Of a DNA stretch of 64,000 nucleotides, positions 11,001 to 19,102 are shown in pieces. The notes under the pieces are model-generated. The model saw nothing but the letters and a program-made list of their open reading frames with translations, made no database searches and was not told the DNA's origin. The position numbers and the translations under genes are program-made. The stretch's first letter is position 1, and each line of letters opens with the position of its first letter. This stretch comes from JANQJA01 sp965267485 (GTDB lineage: Bacteria; Pseudomonadota; Gammaproteobacteria; Pseudomonadales; Azotimanducaceae): the NCBI GenBank assembly GCA_965267485.1, contig OZ254080.1, forward strand, positions 3,100,001 through 3,164,000, read 5' to 3'.

Positions 11001-14000
11001 ATCTTCCTTGCTGAAACCGATTCGGCTCCTGGGAATCTCTTCACCGTCAATCACAAGACGTGGCGTCAGACGGCTGTCCAGATCGAGCCGGACCGCCATT
11101 GTGCGATTGCTGTAGGTCTCACCATCAACGACGTTCATCAGCCCCTGCACGTTCGGGTCTCGCGCCTCTGCGACCTGATCAAGGTCAGCGGGCAGATCCC
11201 AGCTGCCGACAGCTTCAGCCTGTACCGTGGATGCAACCCGCTGAAAACCGCCCTTCAGTTGTTCCAGCGAGAGTTTGCTGAGTTCGGTTCTTCCCCGCGG
11301 CGTGTTGGCCGACTCGAACGCAAGCCGCGCCGTGCTTTCACCCGCCAGGGCAGATTCAATCGAAACCACGCGCGAATTGTCAGCACGAAGCAGCATCTCG
11401 ACGCGACGATTCTGCCTGCGCCCCTCGGCTGTCTCGTTCGAAGCAACAGGGTAGCGGTCTCCGGCGCCGACGACATTGACGACCGGCACATCAAGACGTG
11501 CCCCGATGTAATCAGCGACTGACTGCGCGCGCGCCTTCGACAGGGCCGCGTTGCTCTCGAACTCGTCCCGGTTCCACGGCGCAATCGGCACATTATCCGA
11601 GTGGCCGACGACGGTCAGTTCAGACCACGCGCCCTTTCGCCATTCCCGAATCAACCTGTCGAGTTCACGCCGGTCGGTTTCACCGAGCGAAGCGCTGCGC
11701 GTCTCAAACCGCGGCGCCATCACGTCGAATCGGTTGTCCTGCTTCGGCGGTTCGACCGGAACAATGGCGAATCGCAGTGCACGGGATTCATCGAGATCGC
11801 CGAGTTCCCAGACCGAGCCAACGATTGTCTTCTGGCGCGATGCAGCCTCGCCGTTCAGCTCTGCTGTCCCCTCGACAAGTCGCCAGCCCTTCGGCGCGTT
11901 GTAAACAAGCTTCGCGTTGTCCGGGAAGACCTCACCTTCTTTCACGCCGGCCTCCAGCAGTACCCACAGACCGTCGCGCTCGCGGGACAGGGTTTGCTTC
12001 AATTCGACTGTGGCAACAGGATCAGGACGCTGCTGAACCACAAAATCTGCCCGCCATACCGTGCCGCCGCGCACGTCGACAAACTGGGAATAGCGCGAAC
12101 CGGCAAATCGCGTGTTCGACTGGCAGGCGCTGGGCTCATAGCGCTCCTCGAGCGAGGCGACGTCCAGCTGGACAACGTGGGAGCCGGGCTCAATGCCCTC
12201 GATATGCCAGAAGCCGTTGTCGTCGGTCGTCACGAAGGAGCCGTCTTCCAGGTAGATGCGAACGCCAGCCATGCCCTCTGCGGCCTCGCCTTCTTCGCTG
12301 TCGCACTCACCGAGCGTCACGCGCCCCATAAGCGTCGCCTTGTCCCGGAACAGGTCATTTGTCACGAGCACTCGTGCCGTTGCCGTATTGCTCGAAGCAA
12401 TCAGATCTCCGACGACGGTTGCCGTATTGATGGCCTCACCGGGATCGGCGCCGACAGTCACAGCAGCAACGTAGGTCACCTCAACAGGTTCCGCAAGGTT
12501 GCCGCTCATCGGTATTGTCAGTGTTCGACCGCGGTCATCGATCGCGGGCTCGGGGTACGACTCACCGTTGACCCGCAGCGAGCCTCGCTCATAGCGGAAG
12601 CCGAGCGGCAGATTGTCGACGAGAGACACCTCCCCGACCGGGCCCGCTACATCAGCGCTGACCGAGATCCGGTACTGGACGAAATCTCCCACTGCGACCA
12701 GTTCCTTGCTCGCGCTCTTGGCCACGAGCAGGTTCGCCGCGGGTTTGTCCACCGGCAGGTCGATATTCAGTGCGGGACCCACCGGCACTTCGAAATCGCC
12801 ACCCCGCGAGCCGCTGCGCAAGGCGTACGGCGCGCCGGGAAGCTGCTGGATCGTGCTGTCGTCGACGACCGAGGGGAACAGGTACTCCGCAGGCAGTCCG
12901 CTGACTTCAAGACGATAGTCGCCGGGCACCACAAACGGGAAGCGGTATCCACCATCGGGGAACGTGTACTCGACACCTGCCTCATCGACGGCGCCGGTGC
13001 CGGTCACGACCGTGCTCGGATAGGGTGCGAACGTCGGGCCGTCGCCGAAGACCTCGGCCGGCTGACCGGTCGCCGCATTGACGAGGGTGATCGTGACGCC
13101 GTCAATGCGGGTGCCATCATTCGTGCTGAACAGGACGCCAAAGGGGTCGACGAGCACCCGCGTTTCGGCGACATCGGAGTTGTCGTAGGCATCGGCATAG
13201 CGCGTAAAGATCGACTCGTTCTTTTCGACACCGAGTTCGCAGGATCCGATCTGGTTCGTGCCCTCGGCCGACTGGATGTAGCCAATAAACTCGCCGCTGT
13301 CAGGCTCCGTTTCCGTCAGTTCGAGAAACTCACGATCATCCGTTGAGGGTACCGAGACTTCGATGAGTACCCGCTCGCGGACGGTCGGATCGATATTCCG
13401 GTTGGCATCCCTGACAATCACGAACACCGGCTGGCCGGCCTTGATGACGTCCGTTTCCACGAGATTGACGAGGCCCGGCACCGGCACGGCCACATCCCGG
13501 AGTTCTGAAATGCTCCGCGTCTGATCGGCAACACACAGCGTCTGCTGAACGTTGAATGTTTCTCCAACGCCAGGAATCGGGCTGTACTGATAGAACGAGA
13601 TATCCGCAGGCGTCAGCGGTGGCATGCTGTCCGGCACCACCGGCCGCACCGGGATGTCGATCCGCGGCAGCGAACCCTGACTGACGGTGAAGACCTGGCC
13701 CCGTGATGCGGCTGACAGCGCATAGGTGCCATCAGAGATATCGAGCGCACGCGGCGATGCGTTGCGCGGCAACGCCTGGAGTTCGTCATCGCTGCGACCG
13801 GAGATGACGAACTCTTCGAGATTGAAGATCTCGAGCCGATATTCGCCGTCCGGAATGGCCGGGAAGCGGTACTCGCCGGACGCGTGGTCGTAAATCGCCC
13901 CGATGCGGTCCTGCACGGTTTCGCCGGAGACAACCGCTGACGGATACAGGGCGAACTCCGGCCCGTCGCCACGAACTTCAGCGGGCTGGCCCGAGCCGAC

Positions 14001-15350
14001 TTCAACAAGTGTCAGGATGACGCCATCGACGGGATCACCAGTCTGGTCGTTGAAGACCAGCCCGACGGGCGAAATCTCCGCAATGTTGCTGACCACATCG
14101 CTGCCGTCTGTCGGGTCCGTATAGGTAGCCGAGACCTGCGCATTCGATGCGACGGTGAGCACACAGTCGTCGATGCTGCTTTGGCGGGATGTCGTGAAGA
14201 CGTAGCCGACGAAGTACCCGGAATCCACGGCGCTTTCTGTGAGGATCACGAGTTCACTGTCTCCGGTCACCGTGACATCGAGGCGCACAGAGACGCTGTC
14301 TTTCACAAGCGGCCGGAAATTCTGGTCGGCATCCCGAACACCCACGAGAATCGCATCGCCAACGGCGTAGGCGTCAACTTCATCGACCTGAATCGGGGAA
14401 TCCAGCGGCGGCGGCCCGACCAGCCCACGGGAATCGGGCACTGACCCGTCAGTCGGCGGCGAGCAGGCCGCCGGTGCAAACTCGACCATGCCGCCGGCCG
14501 TATTCGGCGCGAGAAGCTGGATCTGCGACGGTGTCGGCGGGATCTCGCGATCTTCGGGGTCCGTCGAGATCAAGACGACGCTACGGGTATCGAGCCCGCC
14601 ACTGTCGGTCGCGAGCAAGGTGAGTGGAACCGTCTCACCCTCCGCGAGCGCGACCCCATCGACCAGCTTCAGGACACCATCGACGATCTCGAACCGGTCG
14701 TCGCCAAACACGTCGTAGCTGATCGAATCGCCTTCGTCCACGTCGCTGACGAAGAGCGAGCCAATCGTCGCTCCCGCCTCGCCATCGGGCACAAAGTTGT
14801 TGTCGATGCCGAGATTGAACGGCGCCTCATTGACGTCGACAACGGGCACCTGGAAGAACGTCGATAAGACATCGCCATCGCTGCCGGTCGCCGTGATGAA
14901 AAGCAGCACTTCGGGTTCAGACTCGAAGTTGATCGACGCGCCGTCGACAAGCTGCAGGGTATTGCCAACGATCTCGAAGCGCTCATCACCGACTTCGAGT
15001 GAGTATTCCACCGAGGTCGAGCCACCCACCAGATTGATGGGGCCAAGCGCCTGCCCGGTACTGTTCTCACGAATGAACGCGGTTTCGCAGCCAGGCTCAA
15101 CGCTGCAGCCGAGTTCGATGTCGGTCAGCCCACCGCCGCCACCGCCACCGTCGTCGTCTTCTTCGTTCTCGACCTCGACCGAGACAAACGTGGCCTGCGT
15201 GCCGATGCCGTCGGCACGGAAGAAGGCATTATTCGTGAGGATTTCGCCGTCAGGCGGTGCGGCAAACGCTGAAGAGGCACTCCAGAAAAGCACAATCGCC
15301 GCGAGGGCGGCGATTGTCCGGAACTGCAATGGAGTGCGATTGAGCGTCAT
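8061..15350 (-). CDS. giant outer-membrane protein: cadherin/DUF11-like repeats, OmpA-like domain, C-terminal beta-barrel
   Basis: 2429 residues from the ATG at 15350, chosen because a textbook Sec signal follows (basic start, hydrophobic core, cleavage after SSAFA). An in-frame start at 15428 would add 26 residues with no signal character. Order seen: Ser/Gly/acidic linker; two cadherin-like repeats (about residues 100-290, VNEAPFNL and DVDEGDSI motifs); two long beta-rich repeats, each ending in a carboxypeptidase-regulatory-like 'YRLE' unit (about 310-840); a DUF11 domain (about 870-990); an SdrB-like fold (about 1010-1080); an OmpA-like peptidoglycan-binding domain (about 1205-1330, GHSDN and RRVEM motifs); further beta domains; then from about 1630 to the end repetitive amphipathic strands typical of an outer-membrane barrel, ending in an alternating aromatic terminal strand before a short tail. 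Distal gene of a four-gene minus operon. Probably an outer-membrane anchor or export pore for the DUF11 proteins (inference). Confidence 0.85.
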   Translation of the reverse strand: MTLNRTPLQFRTIAALAAIVLFWSASSAFAAPPDGEILTNNAFFRADGIGTQATFVSVEVENEEDDDGGGGGGGLTDIELGCSVEPGCETAFIRENSTGQALGPINLVGGSTSVEYSLEVGDERFEIVGNTLQLVDGASINFESEPEVLLFITATGSDGDVLSTFFQVPVVDVNEAPFNLGIDNNFVPDGEAGATIGSLFVSDVDEGDSISYDVFGDDRFEIVDGVLKLVDGVALAEGETVPLTLLATDSGGLDTRSVVLISTDPEDREIPPTPSQIQLLAPNTAGGMVEFAPAACSPPTDGSVPDSRGLVGPPPLDSPIQVDEVDAYAVGDAILVGVRDADQNFRPLVKDSVSVRLDVTVTGDSELVILTESAVDSGYFVGYVFTTSRQSSIDDCVLTVASNAQVSATYTDPTDGSDVVSNIAEISPVGLVFNDQTGDPVDGVILTLVEVGSGQPAEVRGDGPEFALYPSAVVSGETVQDRIGAIYDHASGEYRFPAIPDGEYRLEIFNLEEFVISGRSDDELQALPRNASPRALDISDGTYALSAASRGQVFTVSQGSLPRIDIPVRPVVPDSMPPLTPADISFYQYSPIPGVGETFNVQQTLCVADQTRSISELRDVAVPVPGLVNLVETDVIKAGQPVFVIVRDANRNIDPTVRERVLIEVSVPSTDDREFLELTETEPDSGEFIGYIQSAEGTNQIGSCELGVEKNESIFTRYADAYDNSDVAETRVLVDPFGVLFSTNDGTRIDGVTITLVNAATGQPAEVFGDGPTFAPYPSTVVTGTGAVDEAGVEYTFPDGGYRFPFVVPGDYRLEVSGLPAEYLFPSVVDDSTIQQLPGAPYALRSGSRGGDFEVPVGPALNIDLPVDKPAANLLVAKSASKELVAVGDFVQYRISVSADVAGPVGEVSLVDNLPLGFRYERGSLRVNGESYPEPAIDDRGRTLTIPMSGNLAEPVEVTYVAAVTVGADPGEAINTATVVGDLIASSNTATARVLVTNDLFRDKATLMGRVTLGECDSEEGEAAEGMAGVRIYLEDGSFVTTDDNGFWHIEGIEPGSHVVQLDVASLEERYEPSACQSNTRFAGSRYSQFVDVRGGTVWRADFVVQQRPDPVATVELKQTLSRERDGLWVLLEAGVKEGEVFPDNAKLVYNAPKGWRLVEGTAELNGEAASRQKTIVGSVWELGDLDESRALRFAIVPVEPPKQDNRFDVMAPRFETRSASLGETDRRELDRLIREWRKGAWSELTVVGHSDNVPIAPWNRDEFESNAALSKARAQSVADYIGARLDVPVVNVVGAGDRYPVASNETAEGRRQNRRVEMLLRADNSRVVSIESALAGESTARLAFESANTPRGRTELSKLSLEQLKGGFQRVASTVQAEAVGSWDLPADLDQVAEARDPNVQGLMNVVDGETYSNRTMAVRLDLDSRLTPRLVIDGEEIPRSRIGFSKEDPDTGKTIYSYIGVNLGDPGTHSMTLEGLDPFGNARFEQTVGYTMTGLLYSVEIVETDGNVADGTSPVRIKVDMRDRSGNQIKSGQTLLLESDSLGGYTRNLSLTELSDINDPRYVRVNRDGEILMNPVTVSGLYRGILRFEEQEVDFEVFVEPEKREWIMVGIAEGSVAHNRLSGNMEAIEQAGLEDEFSTDGRLAFYAKGQVKGEYILTVAYDSDKEKRNAVRQQIDPNQYYTIYGDQTQTQYDAESNEKLYLKLERGQFYALFGDFSTGLSENELSNYSRRLTGLKTEFDSDRFEVVAFVSESDQAFVKDEIRGDGTSGLYQLSSSEIVRNSEQITIETRDRFRNEEILDAVTLRRFVDYDIDYEAGTLFFKQPIPSQDTAFNPVFIVADYETPGRGSDRLDAGGRVAYKFSDDAEVGLSVLHEGVENRESDLVGLDATWQIDDVTEARAEIATSESQRDDGTKASGDAVIAEVTRRTSEYEATAYARQIDQGFGLGQQRGGEIGTRRIGAEGRYYIGDNVEISGEVYEQKSLETDATEKVASTTVEMDGDGYTLNTGIRSATAEAEGRKQQSNLVTAGGTYEMLDGKLVLNAAGDAPIGGASEAANFPKRLRVGLDYKLTKNVTITAEQEFTWGDEFDTQGTRVGLKTQPWKGGEISTTAQQSFGENGERLAAVAGLRQTWEFNDKWRFDFTVDRSQTIAQQAVEPSVDEPNVLPQAPDLQVTTVYGSSDNEDFTSVTFGSNFRKDAWDWSTRVEYKTSDGEDRINLVSDVIHDLDDGQQLLAQVDIQQSDTEGAERSTADIRLGYAFRPVDSRWTVLNRLDLSRSSNVSNGFDVITQKIVNNLNANYVWTDDTQIALQYGAKYVTDNFDGEEYSGYTDLLGMEVRHDLGARWDLGFHGSMYNSWKADVSDYSYGVSVGHNIAHNVWLSLGFNFEGFSDDDFLGSEYTAKGVYLKYRVKLDQDSLRRARNAFAGLD

Positions 15351-15439
15351 CGTGCCTGTCCGGGAAGCCAGGCGTGCATCGTTGCTTGCGTCAATTACAC
15401 CAGGCTCGAAGACGCCCCGCATTTCCACATGGTTACAGT

Positions 15440-16618
15440 CTAGCTGTCGACATCTACCTGATAGACGACGTACAGCGTGTCGCCGGCGGGAATGTTGCCG
15501 ACATTCTCGGTGTCCGCAGGTTCAATCGGGAACTCACCACCCGGGCCGGCATCATCACCCAGCGAGCTGAGCGAACCCGACGCAAGGCCGGTCTGCGTCG
15601 AACCCGTATTGTAGGCGGTGAATGCAGGCAGCGTATCCGAGACGATCACGTTGTTGATCGGGCTGCCGCCCGACGGCGCCTCGATGACCAGCAGGTACTC
15701 GATGCGATCGCCGGGATCCACCAGCACATCGCCGGTATCGCTGTAGAAGTCCTCGTCGCCCGCGATGCCATCGGTGTTGACCGAGATATCGACCGTGCCG
15801 ACGTTGTTGGCGGGCGTCGTGACGTTACGCACGTACTTGGTGAACGTGACGTCGAGCACCGTAATCGTGACGGCGAAGCTGTCGTTCTGCGCGGGCGTGT
15901 CATCAACCTCGACCGTTGTCGTCAGGTCGATGGTGGCAGCGCCGGTCGGCGTACCCACGTTCGCAATCGTGACCGTGAAGGACTGGACTTCCTGAATGGG
16001 ATCACCCACGGATGTGCCCGCGGCGAGACCGCCGGTGGGAACACCCTCGAGGTCGATCGTGATCGTCGACGTCGGTGAACCAGGGCCATTGTCGGTGATA
16101 GACGTGACGTCATAATCAGTACCAGCAATACGGACCACATCGCCGACGGCAATACCGTTCACCTGGCTATCGCCACTGTTGCCGTCTGAGGGTACCGTCA
16201 GGATCGTGTCGGAAGCCGTGCCGTCAACAACGAAGGCGGTCGCACCGAGATCGGTGACCGGGTTCGGTGCCGCGCCGGCTGCCGTCGTACCCGACAGGTT
16301 GTTGTTCGTCTGCGCGAAGGTCACGTCGTAGTCGTCATTACCGTTCGCGTTCGAGATCACCTCGTAGGTGACCTGGTACTGGCCACCGGAGGTGACATTC
16401 GCGGTCGCTGACGGTGTCGTGACCAGCGTCGGCGCTGCGGTCACGAGTTGTACCGTGACCGTCACTTCGGCGGTAATCGGCGCACCGTTACCGTCGAAGT
16501 CGATCGACGCGGTATTGGTCAATCGCGCGTCTGCCGGCGTCAATGCCATCGCTCCCTGCGAGAATACTGCCGCCAATCCGATGAGCAGCAGTGATATCAG
16601 TCTGGATCGAGAGAACAT
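15440..16618 (-). CDS. exported DUF11-like protein (paralogue of the next upstream gene)
   Basis: 392 residues with a clear signal peptide cut after GAMA. A GGGG-rich ribosome site lies about 10 bases before the ATG. The mature part begins with an N-terminal motif (ADARLTNTASIDFDGNG) and then DUF11-like beta domains. It shares several stretches with the 441-residue neighbour: T-V-P-x-D-x-N followed by NG-x-x-x-GD-x-VR-x-AG, and a (K/F)-x-VRN-x-TT motif before the last domain, so the two arose by duplication. No enzyme motif and no anchor are visible. Lies 89 bases upstream of the barrel gene in the same operon. Probably a secreted or periplasmic structural partner; function unknown. Confidence 0.8.
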   Translation of the reverse strand: MFSRSRLISLLLIGLAAVFSQGAMALTPADARLTNTASIDFDGNGAPITAEVTVTVQLVTAAPTLVTTPSATANVTSGGQYQVTYEVISNANGNDDYDVTFAQTNNNLSGTTAAGAAPNPVTDLGATAFVVDGTASDTILTVPSDGNSGDSQVNGIAVGDVVRIAGTDYDVTSITDNGPGSPTSTITIDLEGVPTGGLAAGTSVGDPIQEVQSFTVTIANVGTPTGAATIDLTTTVEVDDTPAQNDSFAVTITVLDVTFTKYVRNVTTPANNVGTVDISVNTDGIAGDEDFYSDTGDVLVDPGDRIEYLLVIEAPSGGSPINNVIVSDTLPAFTAYNTGSTQTGLASGSLSSLGDDAGPGGEFPIEPADTENVGNIPAGDTLYVVYQVDVDS

Positions 16619-16644
16619 GCTTTCTGGCCCCTTTACAGTTCGCG

Positions 16645-17970
16645 TTAGGCGTCGACGTCGACGGAGAACAGCACGACGCTGTACTCGTCTACCGACAGTT
16701 CACCGCCCGAGGTAGCGTCGCCGATCGCGGCACCTGCGCCGTCATGGCCCGCGCTGGCTTCGACGTTGCCGCCGTTCAGTTCCGCCGCGTCGTCACCCGT
16801 CGCCGACGTTGCTGCCAGCGAACCGGCGTCAACGATCGTGCAGGTCGCACCGTCGGTAACACAGTCCGCGCCCACATCAGGTGTCGCGGAATCCGCAAGC
16901 GGGAAGACCGTGATCGTCGCACCGCTGAAGGTTGTGAACGCCGCAATTGCGTCAGTGACCTGTACCGCGGTTGCAAGCGCACCGGAGTTCACGATGACGA
17001 TGGCGTAATCCAGGGTGTCACCCGGGTCGGTCGTGACGCCGGACTTGTAATAGGTGTTGCCGCCGATGCTGACACAGGCCGCCGCGTCAGCAAGACCCGT
17101 CGTGCCGGTACAGGACGCCGGGTTGTTGGCCGTCGTCTGGTTGCGGACGAACTTGAAGACCTGGACGTTCGGCGCCGCGATCACAACGCTCTGCGTGCCA
17201 CCGTTGGCCGACGGGTTCGTGCCCGTATCCGACGTGAAGGTCACCGTGACGTCAGCCGTACCTGCGGTGTCGCCGGTCACCTCGACCGTCACAATCAGCT
17301 GTTCACCAATCTGGTCAGCATCGTTAAGCGTGCCGGTGCCGACACACTGGTCGACCTCGAGCGTCGCCGTGGCGTTCGCCTCGTTGCCGGCGCCAGGCTC
17401 GGTGATGTCGTTGACGATACAGATGCCGCCGGCGACACGAACGGTATCGCCAATGACCAGGCCGTTAATGTCTGCGCCGTCGCCATTGTCGTCAGCCGGA
17501 ACGGTAATCTGGGTGCCGGCACCTGCCGCGACGTCAGCCGCCTCGAACGAGGAAATCGCGGCGCCGAGGGAGGCCGTCGTCGCGCCGAGAGAGACAGGAG
17601 ATGGGGGAGTGATCGTGCCGAACGTCACGACACCGCCCGGGTTCGGCGTTTGTGCCGTACCCACGGTATAGGTATCGAGACCGTTGGCGTTGCTGGTCAC
17701 GGTGTAGACGAGGGAAATGGTTTCACCCACGCCCACCGGGTCGAGCGGGTCGCTTGCCAGGGAGTCGAAGGCAACCGTTGGCGCCGCCTCGACGAGGTTT
17801 ACGGTGATATCGACATCTGCCGTGGCAGCCGTCTGCGCGGCGCCACCGGCGTCATCGTAGTCGACCGTGACCGAGTTACGGATGATGTGGGTGGCCGCAA
17901 GGTCTGCAAAGGCCTGACCTGCAAACACCACCAGCATCAATCCGGCAATGACCTTGAATGTTGATCGCAT
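16645..17970 (-). CDS. exported DUF11-like protein
   Basis: 441 residues; signal peptide cut after GQAFA; strong ribosome site GGGAG six bases before the ATG. The mature protein opens with DLAATHIIRNSVTVDYDD, the same layout as its downstream paralogue (27 bases away). It has four cysteines in pairs (CIVND/DQCVG and ASCTG/AACVS, with a further C-x6-C in DCVTDGATC) that the paralogue lacks, consistent with disulfides in an exported protein. DUF11-like beta domains are rich in Thr, Val, Asp and Gly with almost no Lys. Function unknown. The shared N-terminal pattern of the two could be an assembly or polymerisation signal (inference). Confidence 0.8.
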   Translation of the reverse strand: MRSTFKVIAGLMLVVFAGQAFADLAATHIIRNSVTVDYDDAGGAAQTAATADVDITVNLVEAAPTVAFDSLASDPLDPVGVGETISLVYTVTSNANGLDTYTVGTAQTPNPGGVVTFGTITPPSPVSLGATTASLGAAISSFEAADVAAGAGTQITVPADDNGDGADINGLVIGDTVRVAGGICIVNDITEPGAGNEANATATLEVDQCVGTGTLNDADQIGEQLIVTVEVTGDTAGTADVTVTFTSDTGTNPSANGGTQSVVIAAPNVQVFKFVRNQTTANNPASCTGTTGLADAAACVSIGGNTYYKSGVTTDPGDTLDYAIVIVNSGALATAVQVTDAIAAFTTFSGATITVFPLADSATPDVGADCVTDGATCTIVDAGSLAATSATGDDAAELNGGNVEASAGHDGAGAAIGDATSGGELSVDEYSVVLFSVDVDA

Positions 17971-18023
17971 AACGCTCCCTACCTCAAATCGCTGTTGCGA
18001 TTACCTGCTTCTTGTTGAACTGT

Positions 18024-18509
18024 TTATTGAACGGTCACCACGAAGCTGACCTCGCCATCCGCCCCCGGCGGAATCTCCTCGATCAGCCATCGAATGTTCG
18101 TATACCGCTCCGGGTTGGCCCGCCGGCGATCCGTACCGCCACCGAACACCGCGACCTCGTACGTCACTTCCTGGGGCGCCGCGTAAGTCTCGCCACCATC
18201 GGCCGAAAACACGATCGTCGAGCCCTCGCCCGACGCTGAATCCGAGACATAAACCGTCAGTTCCGGGATCGGATTCTCGATCCGGACATCTGTCGCAGCC
18301 TCATCGCCCGAGTTCACATAGCGGACGGTATAGCGAAGCTTCTGGCCGGGCTCGATCTCTGTCGCCTCGACCCATTCGGTCAGCGGCTCACCGCTTTCCT
18401 GTTCGATCACAATCTCTTTCGCAACGGACATGTCGAGCTGGATATTCGGGTCAGCGATGACCGTCGCCGGGGCCGCCGCCACCAGGAACAGGAAATTCAT
18501 CAAAAACAT
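18024..18509 (-). CDS. small exported DUF11-like protein, first gene of the surface operon
   Basis: 161 residues from the ATG at 18509, chosen because AAGGAG stands eight bases upstream and a hydrophobic signal (MNFLFLVAAAPATVIADP) follows at once. Longer in-frame starts up to 18629 give an arginine-rich N-terminus that does not look like protein. The mature part is a single DUF11-type domain (IEPGQKLRYTVRYVNSGDEAATDVRIENPIP). It ends 54 bases before the next gene and is presumably co-transcribed with the two paralogues and the barrel protein. It could be a minor subunit or assembly factor; no direct evidence. Confidence 0.8.
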   Translation of the reverse strand: MFLMNFLFLVAAAPATVIADPNIQLDMSVAKEIVIEQESGEPLTEWVEATEIEPGQKLRYTVRYVNSGDEAATDVRIENPIPELTVYVSDSASGEGSTIVFSADGGETYAAPQEVTYEVAVFGGGTDRRRANPERYTNIRWLIEEIPPGADGEVSFVVTVQ

Positions 18510-18833
18510 CTGCCCAACTCCTTTCGCCGTCGGTACAGGACCTGCACGGCCGGGATTCGTAACCATGACGATTCGCCTCGATATCCAATTGCGCAATTTC
18601 GGAAACCTAGCGTATCGTAGCCAATCCAACCACCCCTAACAACGAAAATCTCAATGAAAAGAGCCATTTAAGTGAGATTCGGAGAAACGAGGTGAGATTC
18701 TTGCCTTGACGAAGCCTTAGTCTGGTTGTTGAAAATGCAAGCATTATACGAATCGGTACGTAACTTGATGTAAGCGGGATGTAAGGTGCGGACGAGCGGC
18801 CGTAAACGACGGATTTCCGGTGTGTCCGGGCGG
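18510..18833. promoter_or_regulatory. intergenic region upstream of the DUF11 operon
   Basis: 324 bases without a gene, noticeably AT-richer than the coding flanks. It should hold the promoter of the minus-strand DUF11 operon and the 3' end signals of yheU. Two direct-repeat sets are visible: GTGAGATTC at 18672-18680 and 18692-18700 (20-base period), and GATGTAAG at 18767-18774 and 18778-18785 with an earlier GTAA at 18760. No promoter hexamer pair stands out. Confidence 0.5.
18757..18785. promoter_or_regulatory. GTAA direct repeats at 10-11 base spacing, candidate response-regulator site
   Basis: GTAA occurs at 18760, 18770 and 18781, with the last two embedded in identical GATGTAAG octamers 11 bases apart. 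OmpR/PhoB/ArcA-family regulators bind direct repeats on one DNA face with about 11-base spacing. A regulator of that family is encoded 300 bases away. Binding is inference. Confidence 0.4.
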
Positions 18834-19067
18834 TTAACGCCGGCCGCTGACCTCATCGGCCGGAGCAATGTTGCAAGTCCCCGTCGATTCATCAAACAGA
18901 ATCACTGCGGTTCCCGCTTCGAGCTGTCGGCGCACCGCTGCAATTTTCTCGGTGAGTGGGACTTCCTCGAGCCCGTATTCGGTGCCCTCGCGACTGACGA
19001 ACTCCTCGATGACACCCTCAAGTGCGTCTTCGGAGAGGGACTGCCATGGAATAACGACTTCACTCAT
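18834..19067 (-). CDS. yheU: YheU family protein (UPF0270)
   Basis: 77 residues from ATG 19067. The sequence IPWQSLSEDALEGVIEEFVSREGTEYG followed by L-x-EK-x-A-x-VRRQLE is the YheU pattern, and length fits the family (about 70-78). An upstream in-frame start at 19109 adds 14 residues not found in the family. Function unknown even in E. coli. Divergent from the response regulator, with only 35 bases between the start codons, so the promoters overlap the other gene's leader. Confidence 0.9.
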   Translation of the reverse strand: MSEVVIPWQSLSEDALEGVIEEFVSREGTEYGLEEVPLTEKIAAVRRQLEAGTAVILFDESTGTCNIAPADEVSGRR

Positions 19068-19102
19068 GCGGCGCATTCTACTTGGGATATAATCGCCGCA
19101 AC

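Noticed and set aside
8673..15570. Several long plus-strand frames opposite the barrel gene
   Set aside because: Antisense shadows in GC-rich DNA; none has a start signal or a recognisable family, while the minus frame shows continuous domains.
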